Shown piece after piece: positions 24,028 through 31,812 of a stretch of DNA of 40,340 bases. Position 1 is the first letter of the stretch; every line of letters starts with the position of its first letter. A program made the translations under genes and the position numbers. The notes beneath the pieces are model-generated. The model was not told where the DNA came from, did not search any database, and worked only from the letters and a program-made list of their open reading frames with translations. The stretch spans positions 1 to 40,340 of IMG/VR virus record IMGVR_UViG_3300036768_000229; one strand, written 5' to 3'. The stretch comes from a virus.

Positions 24028-24411
24028 ATGGATGAAATTGAAATCAAACAGAAGTTAGAACGGCTGGCAGAATTTCAAGCTGAGCGCGATGTTGCCCTGC
24101 TTGAAAAACAACGACTACTCGATGAACTCTATACTGCAGAGATCAAAGCACGTATGGCTGAAATCGAGGAGGAATTTGCTAGTAAGATTGAGGAGGTTGA
24201 CAAGAAAATCTCCACGCTTGAAGCCGAGATCAAAAAGGGTGTTATTGAGCACGGCGCAAGCGTTAAAAGTTCTACACTTCATGCTGTTTTCTCAAGAGGC
24301 CGTGTATCATGGGACACCAAGTCCCTTGATGGCTATGCTGCTGCTCATCCTGAATTACTGGCATTTCGCAGGGAAGGTGAACCCTCTGTCAGCATCCGTG
24401 TTGCAAAATAA
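24028..24411 (+). CDS. Coiled-coil protein, Gam-like / unknown
   Basis: A 127-aa protein from the ATG at 24028 (AAGAAAGG upstream). Residues about 5-80 are a charged coiled coil (EIKQKLERLAEFQAERDVAL). The C-terminal part, HAVFSRGRVSWDTKSLDGYA, AAHPELLAFRREGEPSVSIR, looks like a conserved ending found in phage proteins annotated as Mu Gam-like host-nuclease inhibitors or as unknown. Protection of linear DNA ends is therefore possible but not shown. Its codon use is richer in GC third positions than its neighbours. Confidence 0.55.
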   Translation: MDEIEIKQKLERLAEFQAERDVALLEKQRLLDELYTAEIKARMAEIEEEFASKIEEVDKKISTLEAEIKKGVIEHGASVKSSTLHAVFSRGRVSWDTKSLDGYAAAHPELLAFRREGEPSVSIRVAK

Positions 24412-24441
24412 AATCTAACATCACATACATTGGAGAAGTTC

Positions 24442-24726
24442 ATGGAAATAGATGAAATAAGGAAAAAGTATTTTGATCGAGTAATCGTATGGCACTCTAC
24501 CGAAAATCATTTTCACGATAGAGGACTCTGGCTTTCTGAAAAGTACGGTAAAGTGATTGATTACAATCATAGGGATGTTTTGATCAATGAAGCTCTAGAA
24601 AAAAACGAGAAAGTCATTTTACTCACGATTCATAGAAGTAGTAAGATCTCAATTCGTGAAATCCTACCTGACAAAACATCTAAGAAGCGTTTTACCACGA
24701 AGCTCATCGTAGATGGAACCTCATAG
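24442..24726 (+). CDS. Unknown 94-aa protein
   Basis: I start this at the ATG at 24442 (MEIDEIRKKYFDRVIVWHST) because GGAGAAG lies just upstream; an in-frame TTG at 24430 is the alternative. The sequence has a WHSTENHFHDRG stretch and a basic C-terminus. No family is recognised. It is non-overlapping with its neighbours, unlike most genes here. Confidence 0.6.
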   Translation: MEIDEIRKKYFDRVIVWHSTENHFHDRGLWLSEKYGKVIDYNHRDVLINEALEKNEKVILLTIHRSSKISIREILPDKTSKKRFTTKLIVDGTS

Positions 24727-24766
24727 TTTGACAGCTTCGATCAACACAATCAAGAAAGGAAATAAT

Positions 24767-25096
24767 ATGCCAAAATGTCATGAGTGCAAGAACCACTACA
24801 GTGTAATGGAAGGTACCTTTGTTTTTGAAGATATCTGGATGATCTTTTTTTGTCATGATTGCTATACCACAACAATAATGCCTTACAGAGCAGTACCAGA
24901 CGCCCAACAAATGGCAAATGAATTAGAGGATTGCCCGTTTTGCCCTAATCAGGGTTGGTATCCCGGTCATGACTACAATGGCAATGTTATTCAAATCTCG
25001 TGTGAGTTTTGCTGGACGAACCCACTCTCGAAGTTTAACGCACATAATACGACCCGTGGAGAGTCTTCGGGTAAAAATTCTGAAAGCTGCAGCTAA
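24767..25096 (+). CDS. Small protein with two zinc-ribbon-like CxxC pairs
   Basis: The ATG at 24767 has AGAAAGGA upstream and gives 109 aa. CHEC near residue 4 and CHDC near 30 form one possible zinc ribbon; DCPFCPNQGW and CEFC further on form a second. Zinc ribbons of this type appear in many small phage proteins that modulate transcription or bind nucleic acid. The partner and role are not visible in the sequence. Confidence 0.6.
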   Translation: MPKCHECKNHYSVMEGTFVFEDIWMIFFCHDCYTTTIMPYRAVPDAQQMANELEDCPFCPNQGWYPGHDYNGNVIQISCEFCWTNPLSKFNAHNTTRGESSGKNSESCS

Positions 25097-25114
25097 TGCA
25101 AAGGAAGGTAAACA

Positions 25115-25285
25115 ATGGATGAAAATAACTTGAAAATCTGGCGGATTTACTTTAGCAAAACTCTAGGTAAGCTCGTGAAATATATCGGTCTGCAAACTTG
25201 CGAGGGAAAGGTTTACCATAATTTTTACGAGCCAGTCATGAAGTTATTCCACTGGCTCGACCCTGAAGACGTCGAACTGGCCTAA
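25115..25285 (+). CDS. Small unknown protein, 56 aa
   Basis: The frame starts at an ATG at 25115 preceded by AAGGAAGG and ends at TAA at 25283-25285. The protein (MDENNLKIWRIYFSKTLGKL, ending DPEDVELA) has no recognisable motif, is acidic at both ends and aromatic in the middle. The good ribosome site and its fit between two short genes support it as real. Confidence 0.5.
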   Translation: MDENNLKIWRIYFSKTLGKLVKYIGLQTCEGKVYHNFYEPVMKLFHWLDPEDVELA

Positions 25286-25350
25286 CATCATTATTAGAGA
25301 CACAGTTGAGAATTCGAACAGCGGCGATAGGAGATGCAAAGGAGTCTTCT

Positions 25351-25566
25351 ATGAAAATGAAAATAATCAAGCCAATGAGTACATATTTTAGAGTTGGAGA
25401 AATCGTTGAAATGAGAATAACAAATGAACGCGGAGATTTTATCATCTCAGCAGACGATCGCAAACAGAGTTTTGGATTTGCGTATCGTAGCCACTTAACA
25501 CCTCTTATACCCGAGGGTGTCAAAGTAAATAGGAAACATGTTAGCAAGAGACGTCAAATAAGTTGA
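25351..25566 (+). CDS. Unknown 71-aa protein
   Basis: The ATG at 25351 has AAAGGAG six bases upstream; an upstream TTG at 25306 lacks support. The sequence (MKMKIIKPMSTYFRVGEIVE) is beta-rich and ends in a basic tail, HVSKRRQIS. It could be a small SH3/OB-like domain. No family is recognised. Confidence 0.55.
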   Translation: MKMKIIKPMSTYFRVGEIVEMRITNERGDFIISADDRKQSFGFAYRSHLTPLIPEGVKVNRKHVSKRRQIS

Positions 25567-25587
25567 TGATCTAGAAAGGAATCACAA

Positions 25588-26061
25588 ATGAAGAAAAGAT
25601 CAAAGTTCTTCCTTTTTCTGCTGGTCATGTCAATGATCTCTTTTGAGATATACAGCGGATCAAGTGTCTACCAAGCTCTTTTGGGGATCTTTGGGATAAA
25701 ATGGTGGGCTTGGTTATTGGCCTTTGCTTTTGTTGCTGTCGATTTTGGAAGTGTTGGTCTTTATTTTTCGGGGATTAAAATCAAGGAACCTATTTACATA
25801 ACTTTTGCATGGCTTCTTAGTGCTATCGGGGATAATTGGTTTTCTTACCTGATTATTTCCGCTGAAGCTCAAAAGCATTTAGATAATCCGATGATTACTT
25901 CAGGGACAATTTCGGTTGAGACATTTACTAGAGTGATCCCTCTTCTTTTGACTTTTTTGTCTTGGCTGACTGAAGTTGGATTAGTTGCTTCATTGAATAC
26001 AATGATCTCCTCAGCCCAACCAATTACTCAAAAGAAGATCGAAGTTGACACAGATTGGTGA
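25588..26061 (+). CDS. Unknown membrane protein, about four TM segments
   Basis: A 157-aa protein with a basic start (MKKRSKFFLFLLVMSMI). Hydrophobic stretches lie at about 8-34, 38-62, 68-90 and 112-135, so it is probably integral in the host membrane. It is in the early/accessory block and not beside the lysis genes, so superinfection exclusion or host-membrane modulation is conceivable. No signature motif is present. It follows AGAAAGGA and is non-overlapping. Confidence 0.65.
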   Translation: MKKRSKFFLFLLVMSMISFEIYSGSSVYQALLGIFGIKWWAWLLAFAFVAVDFGSVGLYFSGIKIKEPIYITFAWLLSAIGDNWFSYLIISAEAQKHLDNPMITSGTISVETFTRVIPLLLTFLSWLTEVGLVASLNTMISSAQPITQKKIEVDTDW

Positions 26062-26064
26062 GTC

Positions 26065-26073
26065 CTCTTGCGA
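26065..26073 (+). promoter_or_regulatory. CTCTTGCGA element (copy 3)
   Basis: It lies 34 nt before the DUF932-like gene and is followed by the inverted repeat TGAGA-N8-TCTCA and the ribosome site AAAAGGAG. Spacing to the start codon is close to that of copy 2. A similar TTCTTGCAATAA occurs near 27003, before the small zinc-binding gene. Confidence 0.35.
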
Positions 26074-26106
26074 TGAGAATTAACCATCTCACAAAAGGAG
26101 TTTGCC

Positions 26107-26988
26107 ATGAAAATCAATGCATCAGATCGACAGTTTATTTTGAATCACCCCACTGAACCTCGTATTCTTGGGCAGATCATTACTCGAGAATATGAAGAGC
26201 AAGGGGTCCTTCGTCACCAGTTTTCGAATGGGAAGAAGACCCTCAATCTTGGGCCCTCTTCAATGAATTTCCATTTCATTGATTGGCCCGAGATCTTCAA
26301 TCCAATCCTCAATCAAGGTTATGAAGTTCAGAAGCTGGTTCTGGCTCGAGGAGGCCTCAAAATTCACGCTGTCTTGGTCAACATGAAGGGTCCTCGATAC
26401 CGTGATCCTCTTGACTGGGATTCTCAAACATGGGGAGAATCTGAGGGACTTCTCGAATCAGTTGTCATCAATGCTGGAATGAAGCCCGGATACGGTTACC
26501 ATTTCCGAAGAGGATTCTATCGAGTAGTCTGTACTAACGGATTGATTGTCCCTTCTCTTCAGCTCGGATCAGCTGATTTTAATCATCAGACTTTTACTCC
26601 TGATAAGATGCTTTCGGCTCTTTTCGGTAGAGAGGTCATTGTTGGTGAAGACATCGTTGGAAATGCCGTCGGGAAAAAGAAAGCTTTGAAGAAAGTCTCC
26701 GAGGTTGTTCAGAAGATTCAGAGCACAGAAGATCTCGAGGAGACTCCTCCCTTTATGAGAAAAGTTGTAGCTCCTTTGACAGATCTCTCTCCAGAAGTTC
26801 GATCAAATGTTGTCGAACAGTTCGAGAATCTTGTGAATTCAAAACGCAATGATGTCTATGAGCTCGATATCGCGAATGTAGTTACGACAGCAGTTAATCG
26901 TCCAGAAAAAGTCGCCCAGAGAAGCTACTTCCAGATGGAGAAACTCCAACGCTCGTTATCTGATCTGACTGGTATTTTCAGTCTATGA
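26107..26988 (+). CDS. DUF932-like protein
   Basis: A 293-aa protein with AAAAGGAG nine bases before its ATG. The central segment GYHFRRGFYRVVCTNGLIV (about 130-150) matches the FxRxVCxNG signature I associate with the DUF932 family of phage and plasmid proteins, whose role is unknown; family members often lie near recombination or replication genes. The N-terminal region (ASDRQFILNHPTEPR) and C-terminal helices are not assigned. It sits just upstream of the SSB candidate. Moderately sure of the family, unsure of function. Confidence 0.5.
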   Translation: MKINASDRQFILNHPTEPRILGQIITREYEEQGVLRHQFSNGKKTLNLGPSSMNFHFIDWPEIFNPILNQGYEVQKLVLARGGLKIHAVLVNMKGPRYRDPLDWDSQTWGESEGLLESVVINAGMKPGYGYHFRRGFYRVVCTNGLIVPSLQLGSADFNHQTFTPDKMLSALFGREVIVGEDIVGNAVGKKKALKKVSEVVQKIQSTEDLEETPPFMRKVVAPLTDLSPEVRSNVVEQFENLVNSKRNDVYELDIANVVTTAVNRPEKVAQRSYFQMEKLQRSLSDLTGIFSL

Positions 26989-27029
26989 TGACCCGGTTGA
27001 AATTCTTGCAATAAAGAATGAGGCAGAAG

Positions 27030-27311
27030 ATGCCAAGAAGAAGGATCATACAGACTTGCACTCTCGAATATTGCTACGAAAAGTATTATGCTCGGGGCTT
27101 CTGCCGAAAACATTACAGGAGGTGGCTCAGAAAAGGAACTACATCAATTGGCGAGATGGATGATCTTATCCAGAAGTTGGGAGCTCAGGAGGCCGAAATC
27201 GCCCGGAAAATCCACCTAGCTCATCATTTAGGTCCATATGAGACCTGCAAAATTTGTCAAGGAGATAAAAATGACACCCACCAAGAAAACCGATCCATCC
27301 GAGCCCATTAA
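27030..27311 (+). CDS. Small zinc-binding protein, HNH-associated finger type
   Basis: I use the ATG at 27030 (MPRRRIIQTC), which has GAGG six bases upstream; the in-frame ATG at 27018 has no ribosome site. The N-terminal 40 residues contain a Cys-x4-Cys, then YYARGFCRKHYRRW, like the finger often found at the start of phage HNH proteins; no HNH part follows. A CKIC lies near the end. It overlaps the SSB gene by 41 nt. Confidence 0.55.
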   Translation: MPRRRIIQTCTLEYCYEKYYARGFCRKHYRRWLRKGTTSIGEMDDLIQKLGAQEAEIARKIHLAHHLGPYETCKICQGDKNDTHQENRSIRAH

Positions 27312-27813
27312 CTGGGCTTCTGTTTTGGAATCACTGAAGTCTGAGAGCTCAGGAGATCTCTTCTTTGTGAAAGCTCAAAAGACCAGGATCCGTATTGTGA
27401 ACCTGGAGGACGATCCTCGGAACTTTTTCTGTCCTGCGATGACTACCTATCGTGGAAAACCCAAACAGAAGATGATCTTCTTCGGGATCATTCTTGGCAC
27501 TGACAAAGGTGAACTCTCAGAAAAATGGGTCAACAAGATCGTCCCCATAGTAGTTCCCAAAACAGCTCTCCAAGGTATTCTCGGGATCCTGGCTGACGGT
27601 TATGATCTCTTCAGTGAAACAGAAGGACATGGTATCACAATCGTTCGGTCAAGAACTGAAACAGATACTACCTACAATGTTCTGCCTTCGCCGAAGCCTG
27701 TCCCAATTGATCTGAGTCAGTTCGAACCCCCGGAGCTTACGCTCATGGAGTATGCTGAGCAACTTACCCAGCGTGGGAAGAATCACGGAAACAATGACGG
27801 GGAGGACTGGTAA
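27271..27813 (+). CDS. Single-stranded DNA-binding protein candidate
   Basis: A 180-aa protein with a strong ribosome site (AAGGAG then ATAAAA then ATG at 27271). The core has FFVKAQKTRIRIV near 30, then KQKMIFFGIIL and VVPKTALQGILGILADGYD, followed by GHGITIVRSRTETDTTYNVL, which resembles the OB-fold region of phage ssDNA-binding proteins. The acidic C-terminus with a terminal aromatic (NNDGEDW) is the hallmark tail of SSBs that recruits partner proteins. It begins the replication block. The assignment is by features, not close homology. Confidence 0.55.
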   Translation: MTPTKKTDPSEPINWASVLESLKSESSGDLFFVKAQKTRIRIVNLEDDPRNFFCPAMTTYRGKPKQKMIFFGIILGTDKGELSEKWVNKIVPIVVPKTALQGILGILADGYDLFSETEGHGITIVRSRTETDTTYNVLPSPKPVPIDLSQFEPPELTLMEYAEQLTQRGKNHGNNDGEDW

Positions 27814-28440
27814 ATGAATATCAGAGACTACTGGCCAGATGTGATTCCCACTTCTGAAAAGAGCACATGGATGGAATTTTGCCAAATGAGGCGAAATACC
27901 TTCCTGGGATTTGCTCGACTTGAAGCCTCGCGTGGATTCATCAATCCAGCAGTCTCTGTGAGAACTTCTCAGGGTCAGGAAATCGTGAGAATCCTGGCCC
28001 TGAGAGTACTCGAAGAGATTGGAGAGGCCTATCAATCCTCAGAAGAAGCTCATTTCCTTGAAGAGTTGATTGACGCTTTCAATTATCTGCTGAGTCTCCA
28101 TCAGTATTTCGGGATTCAGGATGAGCAGATCGTCTCTTATTTGATGACTGTATCCAAAGAGTCTCTGGGAACTCGATATCGTGATGAACATCGTTTACCT
28201 TTTCTGCTCAATCGAATCGGTGAAATCACTCTAGCATTAGGAGCCACTCTCGGTGATAGCCTCCGAAATAGAGCCTGGATGGTTCACACTCAGAATTCTT
28301 ATTTTGATGGCGATCTCGAAAAGATCTTCTATCCTGTATATCACACGATTTTCTCCTACTTCGAGGACTTTGAGCACTTTGCTTCATACTTCATCGCGAA
28401 GGATCGTGTTCTTCAATTTCGATTGAGGAGTAAATACTAA
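27814..28440 (+). CDS. Dimeric dUTPase/dCTPase-like NTP pyrophosphatase (all-alpha)
   Basis: A 208-aa helical protein starting at the base after the SSB stop. It carries the metal-binding pattern of the all-alpha MazG/dimeric dUTPase superfamily: LEEIGEAY with Glu67, Glu68 and Glu71, then ELIDAFNYLLS with Glu84 and Asp87. A C-terminal KDRVLQFRLRSKY resembles the end of dimeric dUTPases. It would hydrolyse dUTP and perhaps dCTP to the monophosphate. In T4, gp56 of this family acts on both to supply the hydroxymethylase. The neighbouring TS-like gene suggests coupling. Confidence 0.7.
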   Translation: MNIRDYWPDVIPTSEKSTWMEFCQMRRNTFLGFARLEASRGFINPAVSVRTSQGQEIVRILALRVLEEIGEAYQSSEEAHFLEELIDAFNYLLSLHQYFGIQDEQIVSYLMTVSKESLGTRYRDEHRLPFLLNRIGEITLALGATLGDSLRNRAWMVHTQNSYFDGDLEKIFYPVYHTIFSYFEDFEHFASYFIAKDRVLQFRLRSKY

Positions 28441-28652
28441 TGAGTGTAATTCACTATCGAATGTCTCGAAAACTGCTTGAAGAAGAGCCTCCGAAACAGA
28501 TGCTGCTTTTTGCTCTTTTTTCACTATGCAGTCAAGAAGAACTTGATCAGCTTGAATACCTTTTTCCGAATGATCTCGAAGAATGGAGAAAGCTAGATCG
28601 AGCTAAACTCCCTGAGAACCCAAGCCAATCATTCAAACAACTAGGATTTTGA
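28440..28652 (+). CDS. Unknown 70-aa protein
   Basis: A small helical protein (MSVIHYRMSRKLLEEEPPKQ) sharing one base with the previous stop (TAATG). It has an acidic centre (SQEELDQLEYLFPNDLEEW) and no motif. It sits between the NTP pyrophosphatase and the TS-like gene and is translationally coupled; a structural or regulatory partner is conceivable. Confidence 0.6.
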   Translation: MSVIHYRMSRKLLEEEPPKQMLLFALFSLCSQEELDQLEYLFPNDLEEWRKLDRAKLPENPSQSFKQLGF

Positions 28653-28654
28653 AA

Positions 28655-29374
28655 ATGAGACTTTACAGCACACTATCTGAAGCTCTATCGGAAATCAAAC
28701 GCGATCTTTATAAGGGCCCTCGTATCCAATCAACACGGGTTCAACAACGAGTCGGAGAAAATCTTTCGGGTCGAGAACTCTTGGGATACACCTACGCTAT
28801 CGAAGAAGGTGGAATTCCCGAGACTTCTCAAGAGCTCGTAGCTCTCGGAAAAACCCTAGGTTTTCGTTTATTCCGTAAGTACCCAAAAGAGATGATCAAT
28901 TGGCTTGATGACGAAATCAAGATCAGAATCGAAGGAAAGTTGGGTGTCCTCAACGAACTGAATCACCCAGCGCTTCAAAAAACTATCGAGGGAAACTGGA
29001 CCTCGTATTCCTACGGGGAGAGATTGCACGGAGCTGTAGATGCACTTTGTGAAGCTTTATCATCTACTGATACAAGAAGGGCTTATTGGCCCATCTTTCG
29101 TCCAGAGGACTCACTCAGAGCCTCAGCTCCGACAAGGATCCCATGCTCTTTGGGTTATCAAGTGTTGATTAGGAATACTATCAAAGGTCCAGAACTGATT
29201 CTTTTCTATCTGCAACGATCAGCAGATTTTGATACTTTTTTCCTTTCTGACATTTGGTTGGCCAATCAGTTCAAAAACCATATTGCTGAACTCATCGGAG
29301 TATCTCCGGGTCAGTTCATGCATTCTATAATCTCTCTTCATTCATTCGAAGTTGAAGGTACGGAGATTTACTAA
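28655..29374 (+). CDS. Thymidylate-synthase-superfamily enzyme, possible dCMP (hydroxy)methylase
   Basis: A 239-aa protein from the ATG at 28655 (AGGA upstream). It has the TS-superfamily pattern SYGERL near 119, RIPCSLGYQV with the likely catalytic Cys164, then FYLQRSADFD with Arg188, Ser189 and Asp191, and ISLHSFE near 227. Aligned on RSxD, the Asn that selects uracil in thymidylate synthase (N177 in E. coli ThyA) is Asp199 here. Asp at this place is typical of dCMP-specific members such as T4 dCMP hydroxymethylase. The usual PCH is PCS. Substrate is an inference; the family is fairly clear. Confidence 0.65.
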   Translation: MRLYSTLSEALSEIKRDLYKGPRIQSTRVQQRVGENLSGRELLGYTYAIEEGGIPETSQELVALGKTLGFRLFRKYPKEMINWLDDEIKIRIEGKLGVLNELNHPALQKTIEGNWTSYSYGERLHGAVDALCEALSSTDTRRAYWPIFRPEDSLRASAPTRIPCSLGYQVLIRNTIKGPELILFYLQRSADFDTFFLSDIWLANQFKNHIAELIGVSPGQFMHSIISLHSFEVEGTEIY

Positions 29375-29934
29375 TGTCATCACTCCATCTAGGATTTGAT
29401 CCGGGTCTTCGACGAGGAGCTTTTGTTAGTGCTCAATCCTCTATAAAAAATGACGTCTTGGAGATCGAGAGTTGGGAAGTCATATATAGCTGGAACGATC
29501 ACGTACTTTCTAAGAGATCATCTCCATTTGAAATCTCAACTTTTCTTCACAACAGAATTCTCTCGAAGATTGAGGGTCCTGTTATTTCAGCTGCTATCGA
29601 ATGGGATCCTTCCTCTGTTTATTGGAGAGCTCAGCGTCTTCAAGTAGTCACTACGGCATTTATGCTCGGGTATTTAACTCGTGGACTTCAGACGATGGGC
29701 ATTCCCTCAATTTGGGTGACTCCACATCATCTCAAAAGAATCTTTAACATCTCCCCTTCAGAGAAAAAAGACTATATAAAAAGAGAGTTGACTTCGCCAC
29801 TTGTAAAGTCCATTAAATCGACTGGGAGGTTACCATCAAATCCAGATGAGTATGATGCGCTTCTTCTTGCTATATTGCCTACACTGAGGAACTATGACCC
29901 ACAGACTTTCACGACTCTTATATCTGTCAAATGA
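29374..29934 (+). CDS. RuvC-like Holliday junction resolvase
   Basis: A 186-aa protein whose ATG overlaps the TS-like stop by one base (TAATG). It has the RNase H-fold acidic set: Asp9 in HLGFDPG, Glu76 in AAIEWDP, and Asp158/Asp161 in NPDEYDALLLAIL. The opening GFDPG and the final DEYDALLLA are the RuvC hallmarks. It would cut branched DNA from recombination or replication before packaging. It overlaps the helicase gene by 41 nt. Confidence 0.75.
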   Translation: MSSLHLGFDPGLRRGAFVSAQSSIKNDVLEIESWEVIYSWNDHVLSKRSSPFEISTFLHNRILSKIEGPVISAAIEWDPSSVYWRAQRLQVVTTAFMLGYLTRGLQTMGIPSIWVTPHHLKRIFNISPSEKKDYIKRELTSPLVKSIKSTGRLPSNPDEYDALLLAILPTLRNYDPQTFTTLISVK

Positions 29935-31024
29935 ACTTCGGTCACCTTTACCGAAGCATCTTCTCCAATATGTCCCTCAAGGTCAACTGATTCAAAAAAT
30001 CAGCCAGATCGGGATCGTTGGAGTCAATGCAACTGATGGAATTGAAATCGAACAACTTCAAAGTCTAGTAGAACGAGGGAGCAGACTCGGACCTCCATCA
30101 ATGGAAGAATGGAGAACGCTGATTACTCAAGTCTGTCTTGAAGAACTCGAGGAACAACGGGATCTTATGGATGAAGATTCATTCATGAGAGTCATCTCTC
30201 AACTAGTAGATTTTAAGAAGGGCGGTCAATCACTGGTTTATCTAGAGGAGAGTGATTTTGATGATCCAGGTCATGATATTCCGAAATGGGATAGTGGAGT
30301 AGAACCCCTCGATAGGATCCAGCAAGGATTTTACCAGGGGGTCTTTGTGATCATGGGCTCTCCGGGTACCGGAAAGACTTCTACCATGCTCTCTCTTGCT
30401 GCAATGATGCGTTTGAAGAATGTTGCTGATGAGATCCACTTCTATCAACTTGAGATTCCGAAGTCGATGTTCCAATACCGTGCTGCTCCACTTATGGATT
30501 ATCTCAAAGAGAAAAATCGCCCATTTAAGAAGGGTAAGGATAAGATCTTCTATGGTCTACGTCCTTTCTCTGAGGTTCTTTTACGAGTACAACAGGACCC
30601 TAATCCCAACCGTGTAATCTTTTACGATTCTCCGGATGTTTTGGCAGCTTCAATCGGAGAAGATCGTCGAATTGAACTCGGTAATATCTACAGGGATCTT
30701 GTCATACTCAAACAGTACTGTAAAGCAGTATTTGTGGCTTCTCAGCCTCGAAGAAGAGACTCCAATAAAAGGCTCCAAATGGAAAGTGTTTCAGAAGCCT
30801 GGGAAAAGGCTTGGTATTCTGATGGAATTATCGGAATACAGAAAATTGGCCTTACCAATTCACATACTGCAATTCATAGAGCAGCGATTCTTAAAAATCG
30901 TTTTGGTCCTTGTGATCAAGAGATTCGGTATGATTATGACATGATCAGTCTTCTACCGAAACTTCGAAATGACTCTACTGTAACATCTGCTTCAGGATGG
31001 TCTGAATCCGAGGAGGGTTGGTGA
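29894..31024 (+). CDS. Replicative helicase, DnaB/RecA-fold
   Basis: A 376-aa protein with Walker A GSPGTGKT at 155-162, Walker B VIFYD at 241-245 and a later ASQPRRR with a basic arginine finger-like region, then SDGIIGIQK. The order matches DnaB/T7 gp4-type helicases; the N-terminal 110 residues are a separate helical domain, with no primase motifs. Its primase lies in the next gene. The ATG has GAGG four to five bases upstream. It unwinds DNA at the fork. Confidence 0.78.
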   Translation: MTHRLSRLLYLSNELRSPLPKHLLQYVPQGQLIQKISQIGIVGVNATDGIEIEQLQSLVERGSRLGPPSMEEWRTLITQVCLEELEEQRDLMDEDSFMRVISQLVDFKKGGQSLVYLEESDFDDPGHDIPKWDSGVEPLDRIQQGFYQGVFVIMGSPGTGKTSTMLSLAAMMRLKNVADEIHFYQLEIPKSMFQYRAAPLMDYLKEKNRPFKKGKDKIFYGLRPFSEVLLRVQQDPNPNRVIFYDSPDVLAASIGEDRRIELGNIYRDLVILKQYCKAVFVASQPRRRDSNKRLQMESVSEAWEKAWYSDGIIGIQKIGLTNSHTAIHRAAILKNRFGPCDQEIRYDYDMISLLPKLRNDSTVTSASGWSESEEGW

Positions 31025-31812
31025 AGCCTGGGACACTTCGAGGTGATGAACTTATTCTGAGATGTCCTTATTGTGGAGACTCTAAAAACCCTGATAGAGG
31101 GCATCTCAGAGTAAATCTCAAGAAAGGGGTTTTTCACTGCTATAGATGTCAATATAGCGGAAAAATCCCTTTACAATTTTTACTGGATCTCGTTACACAG
31201 GATTTTCCGAATTTTGAAATTACTGAGAAGAAAATTCCATTTATTATTGAAGGAGCTGCAACACAGAGGAGCTCATTACTCAAACGTTATAAGACTCTTG
31301 ATAACCTTCATGACGCTTTTTACATGTACTATCCTTCATCACAGGGGTATTTTGAGTGTGGAATCTACTTGAGAGGCCCCAACAAAGAGAGTCAGGTTTA
31401 TGGAACTTCAGGGATCTCGTGGTCAGGAGCTCCAGGCCCATTAGTCTCTGATGAGAAAAATCCCCTTTGGTTAGTAGAAGGACCCTATGACGTGATCAGA
31501 ACCGATGCTGTTTGTCTTTTTGGATTCTTTCCGCTCTTAAAACTAAAATGGTTTTCTGGACATTTTTTCTATTTAGTACCTGATGGAGATGTCTGGATCA
31601 AACCTGATCTTTTGAAGATCTTGCTAAGTAGAATCGAATACTGCTTTAGAAAAGGACTCGGATTTTCTGGTGTAGTTTATCTTCCGGGTAATGCTGATCC
31701 TGATGATAATACTGAATTTGAGATCATTCCACCTATCTATTTTCGGAGAAAATTATGGAGAAAAAAGTCCTCATTATCGAAGGCCCAGCTGGCTCTGGCA
31801 AATCTAGATTGA
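31021..31812 (+). CDS. DNA primase, zinc ribbon plus TOPRIM
   Basis: Starts with GTG at 31021, overlapping the helicase stop as GTGA, with AGGAGG just upstream. In 263 aa, the zinc ribbon is RCPYCGDS (Cys15, Cys18) and FHCYRCQYSG (Cys40, Cys43). The TOPRIM part has LVEGPYDV with Glu153 and YLVPDGDVW with Asp188 and Asp190. It makes RNA primers, probably with the preceding helicase as a two-protein primase-helicase. The RNAP core linking the two parts is short and divergent. It overlaps the kinase gene by 58 nt. Confidence 0.78.
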   Translation: MKPGTLRGDELILRCPYCGDSKNPDRGHLRVNLKKGVFHCYRCQYSGKIPLQFLLDLVTQDFPNFEITEKKIPFIIEGAATQRSSLLKRYKTLDNLHDAFYMYYPSSQGYFECGIYLRGPNKESQVYGTSGISWSGAPGPLVSDEKNPLWLVEGPYDVIRTDAVCLFGFFPLLKLKWFSGHFFYLVPDGDVWIKPDLLKILLSRIEYCFRKGLGFSGVVYLPGNADPDDNTEFEIIPPIYFRRKLWRKKSSLSKAQLALANLD

